Below are positions 40,853-49,056 of a DNA stretch of 64,000 nt, piece after piece; within the stretch, counting starts at the first letter, position 1, and each line of letters opens with the position of its first letter. This stretch comes from Fodinibacter sp038258215. GTDB lineage: Bacteria > Actinomycetota > Actinomycetes > Actinomycetales > Dermatophilaceae. The stretch spans positions 1-64,000 of the forward strand of contig JBBSQC010000005.1 of the NCBI GenBank assembly GCA_038258215.1. Direction: 5' to 3'. Position numbers and translations under genes: made by a program. The notes beneath the pieces were generated by a model. It was not told the origin of the DNA. It saw only the letters and a list, made by a program, of their open reading frames with translations, and did not search any database.

Positions 40853-42660
40853 GCGACCGCCGCCGGGGCGGTTACCGCGCCGATGAAGCCGGGGACGGCC
40901 GGATGCCGGGCCGCCACCGCCGACAGCACGGCATACCCCCGTTGGGGGTCGAGCAGCGCCTCCTGCGGAGGCCGGCGGTCGGGCTCACCGACGTTGGGCC
41001 ACAACGACATCGCCCGCTCGGCCTGGGCGGTGATGGTCAGCGAGGGGTTGACCCCGAGGTTGGCCGAGACCGCAGACCCGTCGAGCACCGAGACACCCGG
41101 GTGTCCCCACAGCCGCTGGTAGCCGTCGAGCACGCCGCGCTCCGGGCTCGACCCGATGGCGGCCCCGCCGAGGAAGTGCGCCGTCATCGGCACGTCGAAG
41201 ACCTCGAACCACGACCCGCCCGCCGCGGTGTACTCCCCCGTCGCCTCCTCGAGCCGCCGGGCGAGCGCCTCCACCGCGGCCTGCCCCTCGGGGATGAACG
41301 TCGGGTTGGGCTCACCGTGCCCCTGGGTCGAGGTGAGCCCGCGCCGCCCGAACACGCCCCGACGACCCGAGACCCGCAGCGAGTTGTCGCGCGTCTGCAT
41401 CACCAGCCCGATGACCATCCGCTCGCTCCAGCGACGTGGCATCGGGAGCATCCGCAGGAAGGACCACGGGTCGCGAGCCACCTGCGCGGCGAACTCGACC
41501 CAGCGCGGCCGCGCGGTTCCACCCGGGGCCGAGGTGGTCGCGAGCAGCCCCATCGCGTTCGACCCTGGGCCGTAGCGGCAGTTCTCCACGTGGGTGTGCT
41601 CGTCGGGGTGGAACGAGGAGGTGATCGCCACCCCCCGGGTGAGGTCGATGCCCTCGGGCACCCGCTCGGTCATCGCGCCCAGCAGGGCCTCGGAGTTGGT
41701 GCGGGTCAGGTGGCCGAGGCGCGGGGAGGTTCGAGGTAGCTCCCCCTCCTCGCGCATGGCGTGCAGCAACGTCTGGGTGCCCCACGTGCCAGCCGCCACG
41801 ACGACCTGCCGAGCGGTGACCACCTGGCGGTCACGTCCGGCCAACGGGCCGGTGCGCTCGTGCAGCACCCGGTATGCCGGCTGCTCGCCGTCGGTTCCCG
41901 GCACGACTCCGAGCCGGGTCACCGTCCGCATCGGCTCGATCCGCACACCCAGCCCCTCCGCGAGCGGGAGGTAGTTCTTGACCAGCGTGTTCTTCGCCCC
42001 GACCCGGCATCCGACCATGCAGTTGCCGCACTCGGTGCAGCCGGTGCGCCGGGGGCCGGCCCCGCCGAAGTAGGGGTCGTCGACGGTCTCGCCGGGCGGC
42101 CCGAAGAACACCCCCACGGGCGTCTTGCGGAAGGTGTCACCCACCCCCAGGTCGTCCGCCGTGCGGCGCATGAGCTGTTCGACCGGGCCCTCGCAGGGGT
42201 TGGTGACCACTCCCAGCATCGCGCTCGCCACGTCGTAGTGCGGTGCGAGCTCGGCCTCCCAGTCGGTGACGTCGGACCACTGCGGGTCCTCGAAGAAGGG
42301 CCTCGGCGGCCGGTAGAGGGTGTTGGCGTAGTTGAGCGACCCACCGCCGACCCCGGCACCGGCCAGGACCACGACGTCGGGGAGACGGTGGATCCGCTGG
42401 ATGCCGTACCAGCCCACCCGGGGTGCCCAGAGGTAGCGCGAGGCGTCCCACGACGTCGTCGCGAAGTCCTCGTCCTCGAAGCGGCGACCGGCCTCGAGGA
42501 CGAGCACCCGGTAGCCCTTCTCGGCGGCTCGCAGCGCGGCCACCGAGCCCCCGAAGCCCGAGCCGATGACCACGACGTCCACGTCCGTCTCACGCGGTGG
42601 TGCGGATGTGGTCGACCCGGCACCCGCGTCCGCACCCACCGCGGGGTGCGGAGCGCTCAC
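40849..42660 (-). CDS. GMC family flavin oxidoreductase (ChoD-like)
   Basis: The 603-aa protein has the FAD motif VVIGSGFGGSVAALRAAEKG, the GMC loop GAGVGGGSLNYANTLYRPP and the C-terminal His region AHFLGGAAIGSSPERGVLDG. A Cys cluster CTECGNCMVGCRVGAKNTL (C-x2-C-x2-C-x3-C) is present, as in mycobacterial ChoD-type proteins but not in classic cholesterol oxidases. It likely oxidises an alcohol or sterol in the cytoplasm, and the aldehyde dehydrogenase encoded upstream (4-nt overlap) could take the product. Substrate unknown. Confidence 0.88.
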   Translation of the reverse strand: MSAPHPAVGADAGAGSTTSAPPRETDVDVVVIGSGFGGSVAALRAAEKGYRVLVLEAGRRFEDEDFATTSWDASRYLWAPRVGWYGIQRIHRLPDVVVLAGAGVGGGSLNYANTLYRPPRPFFEDPQWSDVTDWEAELAPHYDVASAMLGVVTNPCEGPVEQLMRRTADDLGVGDTFRKTPVGVFFGPPGETVDDPYFGGAGPRRTGCTECGNCMVGCRVGAKNTLVKNYLPLAEGLGVRIEPMRTVTRLGVVPGTDGEQPAYRVLHERTGPLAGRDRQVVTARQVVVAAGTWGTQTLLHAMREEGELPRTSPRLGHLTRTNSEALLGAMTERVPEGIDLTRGVAITSSFHPDEHTHVENCRYGPGSNAMGLLATTSAPGGTARPRWVEFAAQVARDPWSFLRMLPMPRRWSERMVIGLVMQTRDNSLRVSGRRGVFGRRGLTSTQGHGEPNPTFIPEGQAAVEALARRLEEATGEYTAAGGSWFEVFDVPMTAHFLGGAAIGSSPERGVLDGYQRLWGHPGVSVLDGSAVSANLGVNPSLTITAQAERAMSLWPNVGEPDRRPPQEALLDPQRGYAVLSAVAARHPAVPGFIGAVTAPAAVA

Positions 42661-44246
42661 GGGAGGCCCAGCCCCTTCATCGCCCGCATCGCACCGGTCA
42701 GAACCGTGGCGAAGCCCTCGTCCGAGAGCCCCGGGAGCCCTCCGAAGCCGAGGCCGTGCTGGGCGGTGACGTTCTGGCTCTCGGTGTACTTCAGGATGCC
42801 CTCGCGTCCGTGCCTGCGGCCCAGCCCGGACGCCTTCATCCCGCCCATGGGGGCGGCCACGCTGCCCCAGGCGGCGGCATACCCCTCGTTGATGTTCACG
42901 GTGCCGGTGTGGATCTGGGCGGCGATCCGGCGCCCGCGGCGGACGTCCCGGGTCCAGACCGAGGCGTTCAGGCCGTACTCGGTGTCGTTGGCCAGGCGCA
43001 CCGCCTCGTCATCGGACCGCACGCGGTAGAGCGCGACGACCGGCCCGAACGTCTCCTCGTCGCGACAGTCCATGGCCGAGGTCACCCCCTCGAGCACGGT
43101 CGGCTCGACGACGAGCGGCCCGAGGTCCGGGCGCATCCGGCCCCCGGTCAGCACCCGGGCACCCTTGGCCACGGCATCCCCGACGTGGGCCAGCACCCGG
43201 TCGAGCTGGTCCTCGCTCACCAGGCTGCCCATGTCGATGCCCCACACGAGGTCGGTGCCCAGGCGCATGGAGGCGACGGCCTCGACGAAGCGTTCGACGA
43301 AGTCGTCGTAGACCTCGTCGTGAACGACGAGGCGCTCCGCGCTCACGCAGAGCTGTCCCGCCGAGGCGAAGCAGGCCCGCACCGCCCCCGGGGCCGCCCG
43401 CCCGAGGTCGGCGTCGGCCGCGACGTACATCGTGTTCTTGCCCCCGAGCTCCAGGCTCGCGCCCACGAGGCGCCGGCCCGCGGTCTCCGCGACCCGGCGT
43501 CCGGTGCGGGTGGAGCCGGTGAAGCAGACGTAGTCGGTGGTGTCGACGACCGCCTGCCCGGTGGTCTCCCCCGGGCCGAGCACGACCTGCACGAGGTCGT
43601 GGGGCAGCCCGGCCTCGACGAGCATCTCGACCGCGGCGAGTGCGGTCAGCGAGCCCTGCGGGTCCGGGCGGAGCACCACGGCGTTGCCCGCCATGAGGGC
43701 CGGGAGGGCATCGGTGACCGCCAGGCTGAGCGGGTAGTTCCACGGCGAGACGATGCCGACGACGCCCTTGGGTCGGTGGCTCTCGACGGTGCGGGAGAGC
43801 AGCGGGAGCGCCCCGATGTGCCGTTGGTCGCGCAGGTATGCCGGTGCCCGGCGGGCGTAGTGGCGGGCCACGACCGCGCAGTCCCCCACCTCCTCGAACG
43901 CGTGTGCCCGGGCCTTGCCGCTCTCGAGCTGGATGAGGTCGAGGATCTCGCCCTGCTGGCCCAGCACGAGGTCGTGGAAGCGCAGCAGCACGTCCGCCCG
44001 GGGGGGCAGGGAGGTTCGCGCCCACCGACGTTGCGCACCCCGCGCGCGGTCGACCGCCACCCCCACGTCGGCCGCGCTCGACACCGGGAGGACCGCCAAC
44101 GGGGCACCGGTCATCGGGGTCACCGAGCGGTGCTGACCGCCCTCCCCCGAGGCGACCACCCGGGCGGCGAGGACCCGGACCCGGCCCGGGTCGACGGCAT
44201 ACGTCGCGTGCGGGTCGGTCTCGGGGTCAGCGATGACGTCGGCCAT
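42657..44246 (-). CDS. NAD(P)-dependent aldehyde dehydrogenase, succinate-semialdehyde type (GabD2-like)
   Basis: The 529-aa enzyme has the catalytic Glu in SLELGGKNTMYVAADADLGR and the catalytic Cys in FASAGQLCVSAERLVVHDEV, with GIVSPWNYPLSLAVTDALPA upstream. It is closest in feel to mycobacterial GabD2 succinic-semialdehyde dehydrogenases. TAGTCT lies 6 nt before the ATG at 44246. It is the first gene of an operon with the GMC oxidase and DUF1905, which suggests alcohol-to-acid oxidation; the exact substrate is uncertain. Confidence 0.88.
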   Translation of the reverse strand: MADVIADPETDPHATYAVDPGRVRVLAARVVASGEGGQHRSVTPMTGAPLAVLPVSSAADVGVAVDRARGAQRRWARTSLPPRADVLLRFHDLVLGQQGEILDLIQLESGKARAHAFEEVGDCAVVARHYARRAPAYLRDQRHIGALPLLSRTVESHRPKGVVGIVSPWNYPLSLAVTDALPALMAGNAVVLRPDPQGSLTALAAVEMLVEAGLPHDLVQVVLGPGETTGQAVVDTTDYVCFTGSTRTGRRVAETAGRRLVGASLELGGKNTMYVAADADLGRAAPGAVRACFASAGQLCVSAERLVVHDEVYDDFVERFVEAVASMRLGTDLVWGIDMGSLVSEDQLDRVLAHVGDAVAKGARVLTGGRMRPDLGPLVVEPTVLEGVTSAMDCRDEETFGPVVALYRVRSDDEAVRLANDTEYGLNASVWTRDVRRGRRIAAQIHTGTVNINEGYAAAWGSVAAPMGGMKASGLGRRHGREGILKYTESQNVTAQHGLGFGGLPGLSDEGFATVLTGAMRAMKGLGLP

Positions 44247-44252
44247 CTGCGC

Positions 44253-44258
44253 AGACTA
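44253..44258 (-). promoter_or_regulatory. -10 hexamer TAGTCT, leaderless start of the ALDH operon
   Basis: It lies 6 nt before the ATG at 44246. Confidence 0.6.
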
Positions 44259-44265
44259 GACCGGC

Positions 44266-45387
44266 TCAGCTGCGTTCGTAGGGTGCTATGACGACCTCGA
44301 CGCGCTGGAACTCCTTGAGGTCGAGGTAGCCCGAGGTGGCCATCGCGCGGCGCATCGCCCCGACGAGGTTGGTGGTGCCGTCGGCGACCCGGCTGGGCCC
44401 GAAGAGCACCTCCTGCAAGGGCGCCACGCCGCCCACCGCCACCCGTTCGCCGCGCGGCAGCTCGCGGTGGTGCGCCTCGGGCCCCCAGTGGAAGCCGCGC
44501 CCGGGGGCGTCGGTGGCGCGGGCCAGGGCGGCGCCCAGCATCACGGCGTCGGCCCCGCAGGCGACGGCCTTGACGATGTCGCCGCTGGTGCCCACCCCAC
44601 CGTCGGCGATGACGTGCACGTAGCGGCCGCCGGACTCGTCGAGGTAGTCACGGCGGGCCGCGGCGACGTCGGCGATCGCCGAGGCCCTCGGCGCGTGGAT
44701 GCCCAGGGTCCGGCGGGTCGTGTGGGCGGCACCGCCACCGAACCCGACGAGCACCCCGGCCGCCCCGGTGCGCATGAGGTGCAGGGCCGCGGAGTGCGAG
44801 GCGGCGCCCCCGACGATCACCGGCACGTCGAGCTCGTAGATGAAGCGCTTGAGGTTGAGCGGCTCGGCCCGGCCGGACACGTGCTCCGCCGAGACCGTCG
44901 TGCCGCGGATGACGAAGAGGTCGACCCCGGCATCCACGACCGTCTTCCAGAGCTGCTGGGTGCGCTGGGGGGTGAGCGCACCGGCGACGGTGACCCCGGC
45001 CTCGCGGATCCCCCGGAGCCGCTCGGTGACCAGCTCGGGGCGGATCTCCGCGCGGTAGATCTCCTGCATGCGGGTCGTCGCGACCGCCGGGTCGAGCGTC
45101 GCGATCTCGGCGAGCAGCGGCGTCGGGTCGTCGTAGCGGGTCCACAGACCCTCGAGGTCGAGCACCGGGAGCCCGCCGAGACGCCCGAGCGCGATCGCGC
45201 TCTCGGGCGAGGTGACCGAGTCCATCGGCGCGGCCATGACCGGGATGTCGAAGTGGTAGGCGTCGATCTGCCACTCCAGCGAGACCTCCTCGGGGTCGCG
45301 CGTGCGCCGGGACGGCACGATGGCGATGTCGTCGAAGGAATAGGCCCTGCGGCCGCGTTTACCGCGGCCGATCTCGATCTCGGTCAC
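44266..45387 (-). CDS. guaB3: GuaB3 family IMP dehydrogenase-related protein
   Basis: The 373-aa protein is a shortened IMPDH barrel without CBS domains. It has FDDIAIVPSRRTRDPEEVSL at the N-terminus, the phosphate-binding ADGGVGTSGDIVKAVACGAD loop and the flap region near GERVAVGGVAPLQEVLFGP. The loop that carries the catalytic Cys in GuaB reads GFGGGAAHTTR, with no Cys, as in actinobacterial GuaB3. IMPDH activity is therefore doubtful; a GMP reductase role has been reported for a cyanobacterial GuaB3. TAGGCT lies 6 nt before GTG 45387. Confidence 0.9.
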   Translation of the reverse strand: MTEIEIGRGKRGRRAYSFDDIAIVPSRRTRDPEEVSLEWQIDAYHFDIPVMAAPMDSVTSPESAIALGRLGGLPVLDLEGLWTRYDDPTPLLAEIATLDPAVATTRMQEIYRAEIRPELVTERLRGIREAGVTVAGALTPQRTQQLWKTVVDAGVDLFVIRGTTVSAEHVSGRAEPLNLKRFIYELDVPVIVGGAASHSAALHLMRTGAAGVLVGFGGGAAHTTRRTLGIHAPRASAIADVAAARRDYLDESGGRYVHVIADGGVGTSGDIVKAVACGADAVMLGAALARATDAPGRGFHWGPEAHHRELPRGERVAVGGVAPLQEVLFGPSRVADGTTNLVGAMRRAMATSGYLDLKEFQRVEVVIAPYERS

Positions 45388-45393
45388 CGGGGC

Positions 45394-45399
45394 AGCCTA
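45394..45399 (-). promoter_or_regulatory. -10 hexamer TAGGCT of guaB3, leaderless
   Basis: It lies 6 nt before GTG 45387. Confidence 0.6.
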
Positions 45400-45579
45400 C
45401 CGACGCGGTCACGTCGTCCCGTCGTCGGGAATGCGGGGCCGCGGAAATGGGTTCTCGTGCTGTCGGTGGGCTGTTGCACAATGGACCTCGGCAACGTCGC
45501 CGCTCTCCGCGCCGGGTGGCAGACGGCCAGGTCGACGCGGCAAGACCATCTTCCGACCCTTTCCCGACATGGAGCCCAC

Positions 45580-47226
45580 GTGTCAACTGCCCCCGCGCCC
45601 CTGGCGCCCCCCGAGTACCCCGACAAGATCGACGGTGCCGTCCTGAAGGTCGCGGGTGTCGTCGTCCTCGGCGCCATCATGTCGATCCTCGACATCACGG
45701 TGGTCAACGTCGCCCTCCCGACCTTCCAGCGCGTCTTCGCCGACGGGGGCGAGCCGCTCGCCTACTCCGCCGTGGCGTGGACGGTCACCGGCTACACCCT
45801 CGCGCTCGCGACGGTCATCCCCCTCACCGGCTGGGCCGCCGACCGCTTCGGCACCAAGCGCCTCTACATGCTCGCCCTGCTGCTCTTCACCTTGGGCTCC
45901 GCCCTGTGCGCCTCCGCGTCGAGCATCGAGATGCTCGTGGCGTTCCGCGTGGTCCAGGGCCTCGGCGGCGGCATGCTCATGCCGCTGGGCATGACGATCC
46001 TCACCCGCTCGGCCGGTCCGGCCCGGATGGGTCGCCTCATGGCGATCCTCGGCGTGCCGATGCTGCTCGGCCCCATCTTCGGCCCCATCCTCGGTGGCTG
46101 GCTCATCGAGAACGCCTCGTGGCACTGGATCTTCCTCATCAACGTGCCGATCGGTGCGGTGGCCCTGGGCTACGCGTGGATGGTCCTCCCGAGCGACAAC
46201 CCCGTCCCGTCGGAGTCCTTCGACTGGGTCGGCATGGCCCTGATGTCCCCCGGCCTCGCGCTCTTCCTCTACGGCATCTCCTCGATCCCGGGCGAGGGCA
46301 CGTTCTTCGCCGCCAAGGTGCTCCTCCCCGGCGTCATCGGTCTCGCGATGGTCGCCTCGTTCGTGGTCTACAGCTTCAAGCCCAAGCACCCGTTGCTGGA
46401 CCTGCGGCTGTTCAGCAACCGCAACCTCACCCTGTCGATCGTCACGATGTTCCTCTTCGCGGCGGCCTTCTTCGGTGGGCTGCTCCTGGTGCCGACGTAC
46501 TTCCAGCAGGTGCGCGGAGAGTCCCCGGTCGATGCCGGGTGGCTCATGGCCGTGCAGGGCCTCGGCGCCATGATCACCATGCCGATCGCGGGTGCACTGG
46601 TGGACAAGTTCCCCGTGGGCCGGATCGTGCCCGTGGGTCTGCTGCTCATCACCGGCGGCATGTTCGCCCTCACCCAGCTCACCGCGACGACGAGCTACAC
46701 CTACATCCTCGTCGTGCTCTTCGTCATGGGGCTGGGCATGGGAGCCACCATGATGCCGCTCATGACCTCCGCGCTGAAGACGCTGACCTCCCACCAGGTG
46801 GCCCGCGGCTCCACACTGCTCAACATCAGCCAGCAGATCGCCAGCTCCATCGGTGTCGCGATCATGTCGGTCGTGCTGACCAACGGCCTGAACAACGACG
46901 AGCTGCTCACCCAGGCGCGGGGCTTCCAGGAGGCTTCTGGCGGGGCGCCGGACCCGAACGCGGTGCCCGGTCTGCTGGCGCAGTTCCCGGCCGTCGCCGA
47001 CGTGCTCGCGCCCTTCGGTGACAACCTCCAGGCGGGCATGGCAGCGCTGACGTCCGCGGTGGCCGAAGCCATGGCGAGTGCGTTCAGCACCACGTTCTGG
47101 GTCGCGGCCGTCCTGGTGACGCTCACGCTCATCCCCGGCGCGTTCCTCCCCCGCAAGCGCGAGGAGTCCCACCTCCTCGACGAGGACGATCCCGCTGAGG
47201 TGGCGCCCCCGGTCATGCTGCACTGA
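45580..47226 (+). CDS. MFS drug exporter, DHA2 (EmrB/QacA) family
   Basis: The 548-aa protein has about fourteen helices. Signatures are LDITVVNVALPTFQRVF (DHA2 motif D1), AADRFGTKRLYM (motif A) and GPIFGPILGGWLIENASWHW (motif C). It exports drugs or other organic compounds by proton antiport. GGAG lies 6 nt before GTG 45580. The 192-nt upstream gap shows no clear operator, and no TetR or MarR gene is adjacent, so regulation is not visible. Confidence 0.92.
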   Translation: MSTAPAPLAPPEYPDKIDGAVLKVAGVVVLGAIMSILDITVVNVALPTFQRVFADGGEPLAYSAVAWTVTGYTLALATVIPLTGWAADRFGTKRLYMLALLLFTLGSALCASASSIEMLVAFRVVQGLGGGMLMPLGMTILTRSAGPARMGRLMAILGVPMLLGPIFGPILGGWLIENASWHWIFLINVPIGAVALGYAWMVLPSDNPVPSESFDWVGMALMSPGLALFLYGISSIPGEGTFFAAKVLLPGVIGLAMVASFVVYSFKPKHPLLDLRLFSNRNLTLSIVTMFLFAAAFFGGLLLVPTYFQQVRGESPVDAGWLMAVQGLGAMITMPIAGALVDKFPVGRIVPVGLLLITGGMFALTQLTATTSYTYILVVLFVMGLGMGATMMPLMTSALKTLTSHQVARGSTLLNISQQIASSIGVAIMSVVLTNGLNNDELLTQARGFQEASGGAPDPNAVPGLLAQFPAVADVLAPFGDNLQAGMAALTSAVAEAMASAFSTTFWVAAVLVTLTLIPGAFLPRKREESHLLDEDDPAEVAPPVMLH

Positions 47227-47246
47227 CTCACCCGCTGCGCGGCTCG

Positions 47247-48326
47247 ATGCCGGCCCCCGCCTCGGCGGGGGCCGGCAGCGGGCCTGCTGGGGGCAGGCGG
47301 CCCGGCCCCCACAACGCCATCACCGACGTGCCCGGCATCCGCGTCGGCCACACGACGCGCGACGAGCCCGGATGGCTCACGGGGGTGACCGTCGTCGTCC
47401 CGCCGCCCGGCACGGTGGGCGGGGTCGACGTGCGCGGGGGAGGTCCCGGCACCCGCGAGACCGACCTGCTCGACCCCCGCAACCTCGTGGACGCGGTGGA
47501 TGCCGTGGTCCTCGCCGGGGGAAGCGCCTTCGGGCTCGCGGCCGCGGACGGCGTGGTCGAGCAGGTGTATGCCGCGGGCCTGGGCTGGCCGGTCGGCCCA
47601 CCACCCCAGCGGGTCCCCATCGTGCCGGCGGCGATCCTCTTCGACCTCGGCCGTGCGGGCCACTGGCTGCACCACCCCGGCTCCCGGGACGGCGCCGACG
47701 CCTATTGCGCCGCTGCGGGCGGGCCGGTGACGGAGGGGTCGGTCGGTGCCGGGACCGGTGCCGTCGCGGGCGGCATCAGGGGTGGGGTCGGCTCGGCATC
47801 CGCGGTGCTTCCCTCTGGAGTCACGGTGGGAGCCCTCGTCGTCGTGAACGCGGTCGGCTCACCGGTGGCGCCGGACGGCAGTCTGCTCGGAGCCCGCGTC
47901 GCCCGGGACGGGGACCTTCAGGACCCACCCCGACCCGACCCCGCCGCGGTGCGGTCGCACTCGGACGCCCGCGCGTCCGAGGCCGCTGCGCTGGCCGCCG
48001 GGACGGCGACGACGCTGGCCGTGGTGGCCACCGACGCCCGGTTGACCAAGGCGGCGTGCCAGAAGCTCGCCGGGGTAGCTCACGACGGGTTCGCCCGGGG
48101 CCTCTCCCCGGTGCACACGGCATACGACGGCGACACCGTGTTCACGCTGGCGACGGGCGCCCGGGACGTACCCGCGGGGCCGGAGGAGGTGGCCCTGCAG
48201 ACGGCCGCGGCCGACTGCGTCACCCTCGCGATCGCCCGCGCCGTGCTGGCCGGAAGCACGGTGGACCGCAGGGGCGATGGTGGGGTCCTCGCGCGGTGCT
48301 ATCGGGAGGTGGTCAGACCGCGGTGA
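47247..48326 (+). CDS. P1/S58 family peptidase (DmpA-like)
   Basis: The 359-aa protein belongs to the Ntn-type aminopeptidase family that cleaves itself before a Ser or Thr nucleophile. The N-terminal NAITDVPGIRVGHTTRDEPG, AVVLAGGSAFGLAAADGVVE and GSVGAGTGAVAGGIRGGVGS match the family. Autocleavage is expected in the second half, near GALVVVNAVGSP. It lies 20 nt after the MFS gene and may share its mRNA. Substrate (D- or beta-aminoacyl peptides) cannot be told. Confidence 0.87.
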   Translation: MPAPASAGAGSGPAGGRRPGPHNAITDVPGIRVGHTTRDEPGWLTGVTVVVPPPGTVGGVDVRGGGPGTRETDLLDPRNLVDAVDAVVLAGGSAFGLAAADGVVEQVYAAGLGWPVGPPPQRVPIVPAAILFDLGRAGHWLHHPGSRDGADAYCAAAGGPVTEGSVGAGTGAVAGGIRGGVGSASAVLPSGVTVGALVVVNAVGSPVAPDGSLLGARVARDGDLQDPPRPDPAAVRSHSDARASEAAALAAGTATTLAVVATDARLTKAACQKLAGVAHDGFARGLSPVHTAYDGDTVFTLATGARDVPAGPEEVALQTAAADCVTLAIARAVLAGSTVDRRGDGGVLARCYREVVRPR

Positions 48327-48603
48327 GCGGGTGGATCGCCGGGGGCACGGCCAGGTGGTCGGCGGCGGCCGTGAGCGCGGCGGCGACGTGCTCGCTCTGC
48401 ATGTGCTGGTCGAGGTCGGACTGGGCGTCCCACGACTCCACGGTCACGAAGGTGCCCGGGGCGGCGGCCGACTCGTAGAGCTCGTAGCCGCGACACCCCG
48501 CCTCCGCACGGGTGGGCTCGACGAGGGACTGGAGCGCCTCGCGGACCGGGCCCTCCGACCCCGGCTTGGCGACGATGACGGCGACGACGGGGAGGTCGGA
48601 CAC
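48313..48603 (-). CDS. Antibiotic biosynthesis monooxygenase (ABM) domain protein, YgiN-like
   Basis: The 96-aa ferredoxin-like protein has VVAVIVAKPGSEGPVREALQ, GCRGYELYESAAAPGTFVTV and WDAQSDLDQHMQSEHV, the ABM pattern of small quinol or polyketide oxygenases. AAGGAG at a 6-nt spacing fixes GTG 48603. The 3' end overlaps that of the convergent peptidase gene by 14 nt. The gap upstream holds the large inverted repeat at 48696-48755. Confidence 0.87.
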   Translation of the reverse strand: MSDLPVVAVIVAKPGSEGPVREALQSLVEPTRAEAGCRGYELYESAAAPGTFVTVESWDAQSDLDQHMQSEHVAAALTAAADHLAVPPAIHPLTAV

Positions 48604-48695
48604 GAAGTGCTCCTTGCGACGGGGGAACGAGCGGGCAGGCTCAGCGTGCCACGACGCCCCGCAGTCGTGGACGGATCCGCCGGATTCCCACCCCG

Positions 48696-48755
48696 TCGAG
48701 GGAACAGAACACGCCGTCTGCGGGCCAGCCCCGACGGCGCGTTCTGTTCCCTCGA
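48696..48755. repeat. 60-nt near-perfect inverted repeat (23-bp arms)
   Basis: Arms 48696-48718 and 48733-48755 match at 22 of 23 positions (starting TCGAGGGAACAGAAC) with a 14-nt loop. It lies between two genes that both read leftwards, in a 181-nt gap. It could be a terminator for the small gene at 48785 or a REP-like element. Confidence 0.75.
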
Positions 48756-48784
48756 AAGCCCGCATCGGAGCGAAGAGGGCGGTG

Positions 48785-48955
48785 TCAGTCCTCGGCGGGC
48801 GGCACCAGGGCGTTCGGGCCCGTCGGCCCCTCCTGCACCCGACCGGACTCCCCGTCGGGCTGACCAGCCACGGCCTGGTCATCACTGATCGGTGTGTCGG
48901 CGTCGCGCGGATCCAGCTTCTGGGTCTCCGACACCTGGCCCTCGTCTGACGTCAT
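48785..48955 (-). CDS. Small acidic hypothetical protein (56 aa)
   Basis: From ATG 48955 the protein reads MTSDEGQVSETQKLDPRDAD and is acidic, polar and rich in Asp, Gly and Pro, so probably disordered. TACGGT lies 7 nt before the ATG, which supports a real leaderless gene. An in-frame ATG further upstream (48991) would bypass that promoter. No family is recognised. Confidence 0.6.
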   Translation of the reverse strand: MTSDEGQVSETQKLDPRDADTPISDDQAVAGQPDGESGRVQEGPTGPNALVPPAED

Positions 48956-48962
48956 GCCAACG

Positions 48963-48968
48963 ACCGTA
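48963..48968 (-). promoter_or_regulatory. -10 hexamer TACGGT, leaderless start of the 56-aa gene
   Basis: It lies 7 nt before the ATG at 48955. Confidence 0.5.
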
Positions 48969-49030
48969 GTCGCGCCGGCCACACCGGACACACCGACCGC
49001 GCTGAGCGCGCCTCGCTGTCGAACCCCCGC

Positions 49031-49056
49031 GAGCCCGACCGGCCCGGTGCGGGCTC
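49031..49056 (-). terminator. Hairpin at the guaB stop codon
   Basis: GAGCCCG-ACCGG-C-CCGGT-GCGGGCTC folds into a tight stem of about 12 bp with one bulge that overlaps the guaB stop codon (49057-49055). Confidence 0.55.
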
